NCBI GenBank assembly: GCA_964036295.1
Contig: OZ038462.1
Span: 20,894,363 to 20,958,362 of the forward strand
Source of the DNA: Plumapathes pennacea
Lineage: Eukaryota > Cnidaria > Anthozoa > Antipatharia > Myriopathidae
Length of the DNA stretch: 64,000 nt
Reading direction: 5' to 3'
The position numbers were made by a program, and so were the translations under genes. The notes under the pieces are model-generated. The model saw only the letters and a list, made by a program, of their open reading frames with translations, was not told the origin of the DNA and ran no database searches. Below, piece after piece: positions 20,330-32,590 of the stretch; positions within the stretch are counted from its first letter, which is position 1, and the number at the start of each line of letters is the position of its first letter.

Positions 20330-21203
20330 TCGGCGCTGCATCGAACGCGTAACATTTGAAAAGTTTACACACAGTCAAGTTACGTTGAGCAACAAACCCA
20401 TTTTCTCTCATTAGCTCTAAGGCTCTTTTCAGACAGATTTTGCAACACAATTACGCCTATGGGCGTCAGAATGTTGCTTTCACAAAACAGTCATGCCACA
20501 TTGCTGTTTATATTTCTCAATTTTCTTTACAATAATTACTTGTAACGAAACTTAATAACATGCATACAATAATTTCTGCATTCTAATTGGCTGAGCGCAC
20601 GTCAATTTATCCCAAACAGTGCAAAAATGTGAAATTAACAGTGCAGAAATGTGAAATTAACAGTGCAGAAATTTTAAATTAAAAATTGCCGACAGCTGGC
20701 GCGCGTATTTGCGAAGCCAAACAAAACAAAAGGGCGTGTTTTCATTCCTCAGGACGATTCCGATTGTTTGCGAGAAAACAAAGTTCTTGAGAGACACTCA
20801 ACGAAATTGAACAAAATTGGGCGACTTAAATTATTTTATGCGTGTTATTAACAAGTAATCACATGATTTCTCGTGCAATTTTGGAATAAATAAGCACTCG
20901 TAAATTTTTTAAAGACCACAAATTGCACGAGCGCGGCGCTCGTGCAATTTTGTCGTCTTTGAAAAATTTACTCGTGCTAATTTATTCCAAATTGCACTCG
21001 AAATCATGCGATTACCTATACGAACAAAAGTTCGGAATAAATTGATAGAAACAACAATAATAAAAAAATAATAAAGAAAACCCGTGTACCACTGTACAGG
21101 ACTACGTTGTCTAAAAAAAAACCTCGGACCCAGACAAAAGGGGATGGGGGCAAAAGAGCCAAAAATTAACCGCCAAACGTAAAAAGAGTAATAATTTTCA
21201 CCG
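20330..21203. other. Non-coding stretch with a large foldback at about 20849-21016
   Basis: GTGAAATTAACAGTGCAGAA is repeated in tandem near 20630-20670. A foldback follows: TAATCACATGATTTCTCGTG, CAATTTTGGAATAAAT on the left. The inverse on the right is ATTTATTCCAAATTGCACTC then GAAATCATGCGATTA. The centre AAATTGCACGAGCG..CGCTCGTGCAATTT pairs closely. No reading frame is supported. Confidence 0.6.
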
Positions 21204-22407
21204 TTAACAGTAAAAGCTACTCCCCCCATTGAGATTCCCCCTTAACTTCCACCTCGACCTTTCTATTCGCTTGCTGTTGTATGGGTAGGAAACCATGTGT
21301 TCGCTGCCCCAGTTCTTGACAAACTGCCCAAATTGATTTGCAACAAACTGTGGTCCGTTGTCGATAACCAACTGGCAGGGGCTGCCCATAGTTTTCAGCT
21401 TTCAGATGACAGTTGTTGAGTTACTGTTGTGTAGGCAATCTATCTCCCTGTAGTTACTGTAACAATAGTCTACTGTGATAAGATAGTCCTTTCCTTTAAT
21501 GTTAAACAGGTCAACAGCAACCTTTTCCCAATGTCTAATTGGGACGTCATGGCCCATTAGCGTCTCCTTTCCATGCCATATCTGCTGTTGTCTAAAATTC
21601 TCGCATGTTGAGATCCAGTGGTTTACTTCACTTTTCATTCCAGGCCAATACACACTTTCTCTCCTCGCCCTCCTCAAACATCCTTCTAAACTAGCGTGCG
21701 AGTTGCGTATGTCCCTATTTATTGATGCTCTTATGCCTTGGGGTACGGCGAGACGCTCTCCTTTGAATAATTAATAAGCCGCATCGTGGACGCCATAATA
21801 GGGTGTCAGTTGTATGGGAATCACGTACTTGTGTTTTGGCCAATCTTTCAAGATGGTGGCCTGCAGTTGGAGGGTCTCCTGCTCTGTTTTGTTCACTCGC
21901 GGACAGGAACTTCACAGCATTTATGGTCTCAAACTCTTTTTAACATCCTTTGCCTTCTAGTAGGAAGGATCTGCTCATTATGTCACCCAGGAACTTTCGC
22001 GCGCTCGCGACTGGGTTCTCGGAATACGATCTTGGAGGGATTACTCGCAGGGTGTCTCGAAAACTAAGACCTAAGACCCCCCCCCCCCCCCAAAAAAAAA
22101 AAAAAAAAAAACGTTTTTCTTCGTAACTGATTTTACAGGAAAGCCGCTCGACGGAGACGTCAAACAATGCGGTCCTTTTAAATATTTCGCGAACATTCCC
22201 CAGGGTCTTAGTTTTCGAGATCTCGAAGTCTACATCGACTGGCTCTCTCACTCCCAACTTCACCAATTTGTCCATTTCTGCCCTTACCGGCTCTTTTAAC
22301 TCTACAGGAATTATCTTTGCTACACGGATTAAGGGGTCAGCATTACGTTCACAGCCAGATGTACAGCCTCTGGTAAGGTGCCCTGTTGAGCGAACCAATC
22401 TATGCAA
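21204..22407 (-). mobile_element. Fragmentary gypsy-type retrotransposon (pol remnants)
   Basis: Read on the minus strand, a pre-RT segment (about 22400-22210: RIPVELKEP-like wording with VKLGVREPV) comes first. RNase H tail and integrase follow. The integrase zinc-finger region and core are visible at about 21677-21402 (ESVYWPGM, WEKVAVDLF, DYLITVDYCYSNY) and then DNGPQF at about 21360. Most of the RT is missing, replaced by a C/A homopolymer stretch near 22077-22110. No LTRs were found. It is dead and differs from the element at 34217-39679. Confidence 0.75.
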
Positions 22408-22617
22408 ACGATCAGAAAATGGCGTCTAACGTTTCAAAAACAAAGTCAAGCAGATAGTGCAGAATCTTCCAGGAAAGAGGATAGATATATAACTTGCTGG
22501 CGACCACCACAAAATCTTTGGCCGCTAAAGTGTAACTTTTAGTCAGTGTTTAGCGAGTTACTGGTTACAATCTTCGACCCTGTTTGACAGTGGTTCTCTA
22601 AACTCTTACCCCTGAGT

Positions 22618-22852
22618 CCGGTTTTTCAAAGCACAATTAGGCTAATCCTGGATTAGGTCTAAACTTTCTTGTCATTTGTGTGCCTGAAAATGTGAAGGTT
22701 TCGCCCACAACGACTTCCTTTATGCGTTTTTAAGCTGGGACAAGCTTTTTAATCCATCTTCGAACACAACCCTGCAGTTTATTGGCATAGAAGTGGAGAA
22801 AAAGAATTTCGTTAATCCTGGGTTAGCTTAATCGGCTTTCGAAAAACCGGGC
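22618..22852. mobile_element. MITE with CCGGTTTTTC ends
   Basis: The left arm CCGGTTTTTCAAAGCA, TTAGGCTAATCCTGGATTA is mirrored by TTAATCCTGGGTTAGCTTAA, TCGGCTTTCGAAAAACCGG. Related words occur near 2320-2360 (AATCCAGGATTAGCATAATTGG), so the family is dispersed. It is non-coding. Confidence 0.7.
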
Positions 22853-23012
22853 CCTGAAGGCATCATGGTTTGTGGGAATAAGCGAAACTACTCAAGCTCC
22901 AGTCTAGTACCCTCTACCCCTCTGAATAGTCCCATGTAAGATCACATGAGTTTCTCACAACCACCTTGTTGCCGGCATTCAATGGTGCAAAAGATATCTA
23001 GAAGGAATGCAA

Positions 23013-23207
23013 TTTCACTCCCAAGAAGACCCAAGTTCAATTTTCTCTCCCACGAGATAGATCATACAGTATGGAGAACTTGGCTTTTGATAACTTGCTC
23101 AGTTGAAAGCTGATTAAACTATCAGTTCTCCCTATATCACCCATACATTTCTTCTAACTACAAAAGGTTGGGAGAATTTGCATTTTGAGCTTGGGAGTGA
23201 AAGGGGT
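23013..23207. mobile_element. piggyBac-like MITE at the left edge of duplication copy A
   Basis: TTTCACTCCCAAGAAGACCC on the left and CTTGGGAGTGAAAGGGG on the right, with the shared inner phrases of the family. The copy at 44488-44692 is closer to this one than to the others. Similarity continues past it into 23208-23930, so the two are duplicates and not independent insertions. Confidence 0.75.
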
Positions 23208-23892
23208 CACATTACCAGTAACCATGCATTTTACTCCAGAGACTTTAGAGTGTTGATAATGGTTCATACATACAAAAACATTACAACAACAAGCACACTA
23301 CAGTCACTGATGATTAAGCACTTATTCAAACAGCTTATATAAACAAGATTTCTTTGTTAGGCTTTAATTTGTCAAAAAGTTTACCCAAAACCTTCTTGTG
23401 GGACTTACGGCTTAGGATTCTGCCAGTCAATCTAAAATCTCCTAGTTACTACACTAATTCTGATCAGGGCTGTTTGAGTAAATTGGAACAGATCTCAAGG
23501 CAAAATCACAACAAAATTGATTCACAATAGACCTCAATGTTATTTTCAATGGTAAAGTTTAAAGGGGCAGTGTCATGAGATGCGCAACGTGCACGTTTGG
23601 CCGAATCTTGAAAACATTGGCTGAAGGTTTTCAAGATTCAACCAAACAAGCGTGCATGTGCATCCCAGGACACTGCCTGTTTAAGTGCACCTGGCTTGTG
23701 AACAGTCTACATCAAGCCAGGATTACTACTTAATGCATTAATCTACAACCAATCAAGTGAAGTCTCTTTTCTCGTGTAGGTGACTTGAACAAATCAAATG
23801 ATCAGATACACTTGCAGTGGATCAGATACACTTGCACTTACGGCAGTTGGCAGGAAAACATCCATCGCAGAAATGCTGTCTTCATAATCTCC
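23208..23892. repeat. Duplicated NLR 3' flank, copy A
   Basis: This sequence matches 44693-45486 closely over most of its length (shared words include CAGAGACTTTAGAGTGTTGA, CAAACAGCTTATATAAACAA and CTTCTTGTGGGACTT). It contains a small inverted-repeat element at about 23564-23677 with GGGGCAGTGTCATGAGATG and GCATCCCAGGACACTGCC ends. In copy B that element is about 110 bp longer. It has no coding content of its own. Confidence 0.75.
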
Positions 23893-24589
23893 TCATCTGA
23901 ATGCCCTGTTTGAAAGTTCCAGCCAAAACAATAATTAACATAACAGACCCTATGTAACCAAAATACTCAGATTATTATTTTTTTTTTTGCAAATATAGGG
24001 CATGTTCTCTTGGGACTATTCCATTTATTCTTATCCTGGAATAGACAGTAATCATGTTCTTTTAAATACACGTAGTCTGAACTATACCAGACTCTGCGAC
24101 AAAAGTTTTTTTTTTTTACCACAACACACTAGTTTAGATTCAACCAAACAAGTGTGCATGTGCATCTCAGGACACTGCCCTTTTAAGTGATAACGCTTGC
24201 TAAAATTGACCATGTGATGACGTAAATCGTGGTAAATAAGAGTCCACACCACGGCAAACCAGTGGAAATTTATTAGTTTAGCGGCCAGCCGACTGGTGAC
24301 GTTGCGACACACAACCATGGTTTGTAAACAATGTTGATGATCACCAAAGGGAAAATAGAGAACCCACCTACAGGGATTTCTAGGCTTTTGATTGGTTCCT
24401 TGGACATGGGTTATCAGCTCATAACCAATGGGTGGATAAATATGGTCAATGAACGCGTGAGCGATGAAGTGATGTGGAGAAAGTTTTTTCAGATTTCTCA
24501 ACCATTTCAGAGCGGCTTGCAAGTCCCGCATGAGAAAATTTACAACACAGAGGTCGCGCTTTACGCAAAAAACTTGCGTATTTTAAGGT

Positions 24590-24813
24590 GGTGTTACACT
24601 GGTCGATTTGCAACGACGATTTGCAACGCCAATTTGCTCTAAATTTGCGCAACGGCGTTGCAAGTTTTTGAATCGCTTTCAAAAACTTGCAACGTGTTGC
24701 AGCACTGCAAACATTGCGAAAAATCGCTCGCAATGGGGTGTTACACCTGAAAGATTTTTAGCGCAACACTGTATCGTTGCAAATCGTCGTTGCAAATCGA
24801 CCAGTGTAACACC
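24590..24813. mobile_element. 224-bp MITE with perfect 38-bp inverted ends
   Basis: Positions 24590-24627 and 24776-24813 are exact reverse complements; they open GGTGTTACACTGGTCG. The inner part repeats GCAACG/CGTTGC words and folds again around AACTTGCAACG, so nearly the whole element is one hairpin. Perfect ends suggest recent movement. It is non-coding. Confidence 0.85.
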
Positions 24814-25157
24814 AGCTTTACGCATAAAAATTCTTCCGTACGCAGTTTGCTGATGAGAGTGCGTTTCTGGTACGCAGTTTAATGGGTTTTAAGGTGAAAT
24901 TTGCGTATGCTCTAGTCCACGCAAACAAGCTGAACAAAACAAAACAGTCATCAGATTCACAGAAACGAAAGTAGAGGAACTCTTTTTCGCATCACTTTCA
25001 TAACTCTTTGGTTGCGAACCGACAGCGCCTATTGTACTATGTGACAGCTGGTGACAGGTAGACTTTCGAATAAAGTCGAAATGCTACTTATAGTCGGTCA
25101 GTACACGAAAGCGCGTGAGAACAATTATAGTTTACTCCACGCGGCTTGTCAGGAGTT

Positions 25158-26376
25158 GCAGTGTCGGAAATTGTTACCAGGTAGTAGCCAATGCGACTGA
25201 AAATTCATCTTTGGCGACCAAACTTTTTACTTTAGTCGCCAATAGGCGACTTACCTTTTCCCGTAGCAGGTTAGGACGTATTGAATAAAACCTTGTTTGG
25301 GTAGAGCTAGCCTGCGCCGCAGACGAAACTAAGCCCGGGTTTAGTTTCATCTGCGGCGCAGGCTAGGTAGAGCGAGGCCAAAAGGTTTCCGTTTGCCACA
25401 CAACATCGCACATGCCGCTATGTTTAATGTGCCACAGCACATCCGCGTGGATTAGTACTTTATGTTATATTCTATATAGTACCCAACCCGGCAAATCCCA
25501 CGTGCTTTTTGTAAATATGCATGCTCAATTTGCGAACGTTAAAAGATTTAATTGAGAAGAGTAACCAAGACGCTGCCAAAAGACTTTTGGAGGCTCTGTC
25601 CGGTGATGTAAGACAAGACAACATTAAAGTGGAAACTCTACGAAAGGATGACTTCGGGACAAGTCTGATTCCAGATGACATAAGATCTGGTGGAAGTTTA
25701 TGTACTAGGTGCTGTCCATAATCAGTGGTAGACATTTGCCCTGTGTTGCTGATTTAATAAGTGAAAGACCACTTTGATATATCGGCTTTCTTTGGATACT
25801 TAGTACAGTAAATGCAGTACATAGTATACAATCGCGTTCGTCGCTGTGTACGACCCAGAGAAATAGCACTTTCCAAGAAGATTGAAATTGTCTCTTTTTC
25901 TCGTATTCTAATTTTTGACTTGGCTGCCCGTTTGCTAGATTCATTTCGCTCCTTCTACTCTTTACTTGAATTGGACGATGATGAAAAGAAACGCAAGGAT
26001 GTCATTTTCGTCGCCCATGTGCTTTCTTACTAGTGCCCAGGCTTCTGTTGCATGTAACATCCAATATGACGGTCACTGTGGCGGCTGAGAACGATCGGTG
26101 GATGAACAAAGTGCTTTGATTTTAATTTAAACCGTGCTTTCAACTCATTTTTTCGCTAACCTTGTAGTCTTAGTTTTGAAACAGTTTCTGACTGGAAATT
26201 ATCGTTTATCAGGCTGACAGACTCACAACATTGCCGTAAAAGCGTGTGCGGTTTGCACAGTTGCTATACATTTACATTTCAGTTTTTTGGCGACCAACTT
26301 CTGGAAGCTGGCGCCTAAAAGTTGTCAATTAGTCGCCAGCTGGCGAGTTTAAATAAAAGTTAATTTCCGACCCTGC
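25158..26376. mobile_element. ~1.2-kb DNA transposon with GCAGKGTCGGAAATT ends
   Basis: The left end GCAGTGTCGGAAATT and the inverse of the right end GCAGGGTCGGAAATT match. Further in, both sides carry GTCGCC/GGCGAC words (GGCGACCAAACTTTT; AAAGTTGTCAATTAGTCGCC). AGTT lies just outside both ends. Two short + frames inside (25521-25721 and 25812-26033) do not match a transposase I know. The CAGNG start suggests hAT, but this is unproven. A separate palindrome (25307-25366) is inserted within it. Confidence 0.5.
25307..25366. repeat. 60-bp near-perfect palindrome
   Basis: CTAGCCTGCGCCGCAGACGA plus AACTAA pairs with TTAGTTTCATCTGCGGCGCA plus GGCTAG around a GCCCGGG centre, with about one mismatch. 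It may be a compact MITE. No gene is present. Confidence 0.8.
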
Positions 26377-27171
26377 AGTTGTCTCTGCGTAAAACAAGGC
26401 AGAAGCTCTAGCTTTCACATTGAATTGTTTACATTCTTATAGGTTTTAAAAGGAGCCTCAAATCGCCTTCGTACACGCACACTCCGTAATTCGTAGTTCG
26501 TGACGAAAATGAAACACAACAGTAACATGTTTTGCTGTAGGCAAACCACCTCAGCTTGGCCTTACCACTTCAAAGTTACAGATATATGAGACGAACTCTT
26601 TGAACTTTCTCATTATTTAGCAATGTAAGGCAAGGTTAGAGTTATTAACGTACCTTTGCCGTAAGAACGAGGCTTTTATGCAAAGACATTTATTCGGCTT
26701 CAGTTAAAGCTTATTTTTTCGATCTTGAGTTTGTTGAGCTTGTCACAATGATGAATGCGTTTACTTACACAGCCGTTCAACTTCGTTGGTTGTTCTGCAA
26801 TCATTTTCGGGCATATCTCAGCTACCCGTTATTGGAATGATTTAGTTGATTTTCGCCATACGCAATTTTGGGATTGGCATGCGTATACATTACGCATTTT
26901 TTCGAACATTAACGCGACCTCTGACAACACTAATTAAAGTATGAGCAAAGAGGGAAAAAAATGCATGCCTCAGGTGTTTTTACACCACAGCAAAGGGAAC
27001 AAGTTGCAATTCCATGTGGTGTAATTCCATGACAATGTGTTCTTCACTCGATTTTCATTCATTCAGCTATTAGCCCATTCGCAAAGACGATGTCACAGTT
27101 GTGGTAATCATGTGATCATTGTATTTTTGGAGTCGTCTTCTGGTCTTTTTTGTGGTCCAGCTTTTAATAAA

Positions 27172-27289
27172 ACAATAATTGTCCTACTCGGGATTGCCAA
27201 ATATGGATTGATAAATAACCAACTCGGCACAGTGCCTTGTTGGGTATTTATCAATCCATATTTGGCAAGCCCAAGTAGGATACTATTGT
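27172..27289. mobile_element. Foldback element just 3' of the NLR pseudogene
   Basis: ACAATAATTGTCCTACTCGG, GATTGCCAAATATGGATTGA, TAAATAACC on the left is mirrored on the right by GGGTATTTATCAATCCATAT, TTGGCAAGCCCAAGTAGGAT, ACTATTGT. The arms are about 50 bp and the loop about 18 bp. Confidence 0.8.
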
Positions 27290-27354
27290 TAATTATCGTA
27301 TTTCTAGTAAATGAACTTTCCCTTACAACTTGAACTGGAAAAGGAAAGAAAAAC

Positions 27355-30300
27355 TCACCCTGTTCTTGTCACAAGGTTAGGCAAATGAACTTCCACAAGT
27401 ACCATTTCACTAAATCCTGCAACTGCGACCTTTCTTGAACATGGGGAGTAACAAAACCTCAAACGGAAACTGTTGGGCTTCATGAACCTGATCACTGCCA
27501 GCCTTTCATCATAGTTACTGACATCTACAACAAACAGGCTTGCATAGTCAGCAAAAGCAAGAAGGTTGGTTCCATGCACAAAGCAAGTGGAATAAACTGA
27601 GGGTAGATGCAGTTGCTTGATGGTATTTCCACTCAATTCGTTCAGAATTTGTATTTTACCATTAGTGTACAACACAGCAACTAGTTCTTTTTCAGTAGAA
27701 AAGCTGCAGTCATGTGCTGTAATAGGTTTGTTCTGGTAGTCGAGTACTGTCTTAAATTTACGTGAATCAACATCCCACAGAATCACACAATGTTCCATGT
27801 CGTGATACCATGGTTCTATTAAATCTGCTGACAATTCTGCTGTTATGAGGCGAGAATTACGATGACTAATCCAGCCCTGCTTCACCTGATGTTCGTGAAA
27901 TGTTAATGTGAACTTCACATGTCCACTTTGTACATCACAGGCCATCACTTCTCCACCCTTACCACCCATAAAAACACCAATCTCATCTGTTGCACAAAGT
28001 GGTATAGCATCTTGTTCACATTCCCAATTCCACAATACATTATAAATCGATATCCCACACATCACATTTGCATTGGTAAAAGACTAGAACCTTTCCACCT
28101 GCGAGGACAACTGGAAAATCTGCAACAATGCCTATAGTTGCCTTTTTCTCCAGATATACTCCGTCGTTGACATCATACACAAACACCTTTGATGCTTCAT
28201 GTGGTGATCCATCATCAGAATATTCATAGGTATACAATCTGCTGCTCTCCCTAGAATATGTACAAGTGAAAATGATCGACTTATGCAGAGTGGCCATATC
28301 ATCTTTATACTCAGCACCTTTAGATGTCCTGACGACCTGTAAAGTATTTGAATCCCATAGCTTCTCAATCAGTGACCCATCATCTACAAACTTATATTTA
28401 GATCCAACACCAAAGAAAGACCCCACTCTAATTGGGCAGCAAGTGAGTTCCTCCTTAACCTTTTGACTGCACTGTTTGACAATAGCAGTTCCTTGTTTGC
28501 CATCTCTTGAAAAGATGAACCCTACTGTTGCATTGTTTTCCTCATTACATTTAACCAACTGTGAAGAAGAGATTTTGAAAACAAGTCTTGTTGAAATTGA
28601 TGACATAAATAGAAGATGACCACCAGAAGGAGGGGACACACAATCCAAGCAACACCCTAAGCTTGGTATACTCAAATCAATGCTGTCTAGTTTTTCACCA
28701 GCACTATCCCAGAGAAAAAGTCTTCTATCAGTGACAGAAACAATGTACCGTCCACAATGAGAAAATATAAAATCTTCATATGGACAGACTGTTGGTTCTT
28801 CAGGGGTGGAAAAATCAACCATAAACGGTATATTGTGTAACTGCAGCTGTTTGTCCACATCCCACAGCAGGAGACCAGTGTCTTCAGAACTAGTTAGCAG
28901 CCTTTTCCCATCATAAGAAAACCGGCACTTGTTGTATTCATGATGGATTCCATCAAAATATGGTTGAATATTTCCATCCAAATGAAACACTTGGTCTAGT
29001 CGGCCAAACAAAATGAGACTTCCATCTGGAGAGAATGTGCAGCAGTGTTCAAATAGCATATCCTTTGATAGAGTAAATGTCTTTCTCCATATGGGTTTAC
29101 CAGAGGTGACGGACCACAAAGACAGTTCGCTGGAGTGATCTGAAATATTATCTTCCGCTATCACAGCAAGCATTTTTCCATCTGGAGAAACTTCAAATTC
29201 ATGGATAAATTCACCAACATCTATCTCCGCCAAACTATCAGATTTGTCTCCAACCTTTTTGCTAATGACTTCCATCCAAGCGTGCTGGTACTTATCCTTC
29301 TCAAGAAGCTGACGAGCTTGTAATATCAATTCATCAGACTCGGCTTCATTAACAATCTGTTCAAAAATGCTCTGTGGACTGGCTGAAAGAAAACATGTAT
29401 TACCTCTCAGAATGTACTTAATCTCCTCTACCTTTGAGGCTACATCTGGGGACACCTTGCCTACACAGTCATCATACTCTTCAATGACATCATACACTGT
29501 ACAGTGAATAAGTTTTAATACCAGAACTTCCAAATTAAGGAGCATCTTCTTCAGCTGCATGCCTTGAGCTTCTCCCTCTGCTACTTCAAGCATATGCCTC
29601 AGGCCATGTTTCAGGGTATAAATCTCACATGGAGAGAGGTCTTTTGAAACTTTAGCCTTGCTCTTTAGAGATTCCAATATCTCACTGCATACTTCACCAA
29701 GAACTTGGTGGCCTTGCATCTCTGTGACATGAGCTCTGGGACTACCATAGGTCTGTGGTCGAGGCTCAGTCAGCCAGTCAGTGAAGGACTTATGGAACAC
29801 ATACACTTTTCCCTCACGCAGAGGCAGAAGTGATGAAACAGCTTCAACAGCCTTCACAATTCTTGGACCCTCACCAGCTTCCAACTTCAATAGCCATGGA
29901 ATCATGTCAGTAGGAAGAGGTTCTCTTGATGACACCAAAGCAGAAAGGAATCTCGAGAAAACTATGTCTGTTACACCAAGATCTTGCTTCAGGCGGTCTG
30001 TGTAATGCTTGTACCATGAAGAAATTTTACCTGGCAGAATAGATTTCAAAAGTTCCCATGAAATGTCCTTACTCTTTGAAAGGAACTCAATGGTGCAGTG
30101 AGCATGCAGCATTTATCCTTGAGATTTTTCCAAACTCAAAGACAAGATTGCATCAAGGCATTCAGCAGGCACAAGCACTTGCAGCTTCTCTCTCAAGAAC
30201 AACTCTAAATCCTCCACATTCCTCTCAAGGTCTGGGGTTATTTCTAATGGACAGAGATCTTCCAGCTTTGACTTTGCATTTACATCTGACCTTGATGTAA

Positions 30301-31753
30301 CCAAGAATTTCAGCCACGAAGGAAGTCTGGCAAAGTATAAAGACATCACATCCATTAATTCATTCCGACCATGGTAATCAGCTTCATCAAGAGCATCTAT
30401 GACAAACAGCAATGGCTCCTTGGGTGCAGGTACTTCACTCAAGGGTTCTTGAAGCAGAAAACAGAACAGCTCTTCCACACTCATTTCATTAAGATCACCA
30501 ACATTATGGGACAACAGATCTATGAGGGTAGCTCTGTATACAGGGAGGACATTGCACAAACTGTTTGCAAGAGACTGCAGCATCCACCTCGCATTTCTGT
30601 ACCGCTCCATTCCATACTTGCAGAAATGCATCCCACCAAGATTTCCTGAAGTCTGCATTCTTTGGCACACTGTTGCAGCAATGACGGTCTTACCCATGCC
30701 AGGATCTCCTAATACGATCATCACTCGTGATTCAGACTCCTTATCTTGGAACCAATCCTTTACTTTGCTGAATACCCACTCACGAGTTCCTGGATGGCAC
30801 TTTTTGGCTTGAGAATTCATTTCTTGGGTGAAGTTTATTTTGGCCAACTTTCTGAGCACTTCTTCCTTTGAGGTCTCCTGTCCCTCACTCATCATTTGCT
30901 TCACAGCTTTCACTTCATCTGTAGTGTCCTTAACTTCCCTCTTAACTTGTCGCAGCTCATCTCCAATTTTAAGCACTGATTCCTTTGTCCCTTCTTCTTT
31001 TCTCATCATTTGCTTCACATCTTTCATTTCAGCTGAAGTCTCCTCAGCCTTTGCCTCAGCTTTCTTCTCAGCTTCTTTAATTTGACATTGCAGTTGGTTT
31101 TGATTTTTGAGCAGGATTTCATCTTTGCTTACCATTTGCTTTTTCATGCCTCTAACTTCAGCCAAGGTTTCAGCAACTTTTTGTTGAAGTAGCTGTTCTT
31201 CTCTCTTCCATTCAAGCAACATGTCTGTGTACTTCTTTTCATCCAGATGGGAGTCTTTAAGGGCATCCAGTTCTGCTTGAGGAATACCAAGATCTTTCAG
31301 TGCTGAACAAATATCAGTCCATTCATTCTGGAATGTCACATCATCAACTCCTGATGCCAAGTTGTGGATGACATCATTTCTGTACCACCTCACACGAGCA
31401 ATGTTGGCTTCAACTGATCTGTCTGTCACTGGGGGATTACTGGTCCACAGTGGATCGTTGGAAGACTTGAAACCACATATGTTCCGCAGAAGCAGATACA
31501 GTAGAGAAATGTCAAAAGTCTTGGAATCTGGGGTTCCTGGCACAGCAGGGTACAGCTTGTCCCACTGCGACAAGTTTAACACTTTGTTCCTCAAGAGTGT
31601 TTGTAGAGTGGTATGAAGGGGTCGACTTGCAAGTGATGCTGCCAATGTGGCTGGTGGAAACTTGACATCAAACACATTCCTCAGGGCATCAGTCCCTCCT
31701 TCATTCAGCAGTCTGATAAGCCGCAGAGTGTTGGCCTGCTCTTCACTGCTCAT
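27355..31753 (-). pseudogene. NLR-like HEPN-NACHT-WD40 gene, copy A, broken by nonsense and frameshift
   Basis: Reads on the minus strand from ATG at 31753. The layout matches copy B: N-terminal HEPN of the DZIP3 type (WYRNDVIH motif), a charged coiled coil, NACHT ATPase (GDPGMGKT; LFVIDALDEAD) and a WD40-like propeller. Two lesions break it. At 30113-30115 a CAA codon of copy B is TAA here, stopping the protein after 546 aa, beyond NACHT Walker A and B. Near 28040 a 2-base loss shifts the frame inside the propeller. The frame is otherwise well kept, so inactivation is recent or a shorter HEPN-NACHT protein is still made. The donor GTGAGT at 27358 is retained. A matching tiny last exon is at 23893-23905, about 3.5 kb away because of inserted transposons. 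Confidence 0.88.
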
Positions 31754-32225
31754 GATGGTTTCTCAAAAATCTTTTTGTTCACTTTTTGCACTAAGGAGGT
31801 GAAACTGGCCAGGAAACTTTGCCTGATCATTTTCACTGAAGGTAAACTCACACTTAATGTAATGATTCTACTCTGTCTCATTATGTCCTTCACATTTGCT
31901 ACATCATCATCTGATATTAAATTGCTCCATGGTACTGGACCACCTTGCAGCTTGAACATCAACCCATTCTGGTTTGGATATCTGAAGTTCAATCAAGGAT
32001 TTTCCCACCTGGAAAAGAGGGGTTGACGTACAATATCAATTCCACAAAGAATAGACAAGACAAGAAAAAAGAAAAGTTTGGCAGTGCATCGTTGGCCATC
32101 TGGGCCCAATTATTGTTCAAAGAGCATGAATAGCACTATTCACTGAATAAATCCTTATCCAGTTGATAAAATAAGCTTAAATGTTAACACTTATCCACTG
32201 GATAAAGATTTATCCAGTGAATAGT
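31754..32225. repeat. Duplicated NLR upstream region, copy A
   Basis: Aligns with 50237-50690. The acceptor-like CCTCCTTAG before the start codon and a donor-like CAG|GTGGGA near 32010 (minus strand) suggest a 5' UTR intron in both copies. Short frames here on either strand recur at the same place in copy B without clear protein character. Promoter elements were not identified. Confidence 0.55.
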
Positions 32226-32355
32226 GTCACCCACACTTTGAACACCCAGACCCAGGAAATCCAATGCCTGCATTCCATTGTTCACTGATGGTACAATGAA
32301 ATCCATCATTATTATTATCATTATCATATCCATGTAACAAAACTTTTGAATGCTA

Positions 32356-32588
32356 CAATCATGGTCAAAATTGTTGGGACAATTTCAAGTTTACCCCCTC
32401 CCTCCCCATTCAATGTTGGGTAGTTGAGCATGGTTCGGCTTATAGCTGCACCACGGGCCAACATTGAATGGAGGGGAGGGGGAGGGACTTGAAAACAAGA
32501 AATATGAGACCCCCATAGGTTGTACGGATTTACATTGTGCTCCGGATGTGCGTAAGTGGAGCGTCCCAACGACTTTTGACCATGATTG
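32356..32588. mobile_element. Mariner-type MITE, second copy
   Basis: Ends CAATCATGGTCAAAATTGTT and, inverted, GACTTTTGACCATGATTG, flanked by TA at 32354-32355 and 32589-32590. CCATTCAATGTTGG and CCAACATTGAATGG form the inner hairpin. Same family and almost the same length as 8528-8757. Absent from the matching place in duplication copy B. Confidence 0.8.
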
Positions 32589-32590
32589 TA

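Larger units (their letters stand above)
23980..27330. other. 3.3-kb insertion block in copy A, absent from copy B
   Basis: Copy A and copy B align on both sides of this block: AACAATAATTAACATAACAG at 23929 and 45522, and CCTTACAACTTGAACT at 27319 and 45828. In B only about 300 bases separate the two. In A the gap is filled by several DNA transposons, listed separately. Short frames at 25521-25721 and 25812-26033 on + are unrecognised and lie inside one of them. Confidence 0.65.

Noticed and set aside
27355..31753. Three separate genes (546, 690 and 236 aa) in the first NLR copy
   Set aside because: Alignment with the intact copy shows they are one gene split by a nonsense codon and a 2-base deletion.
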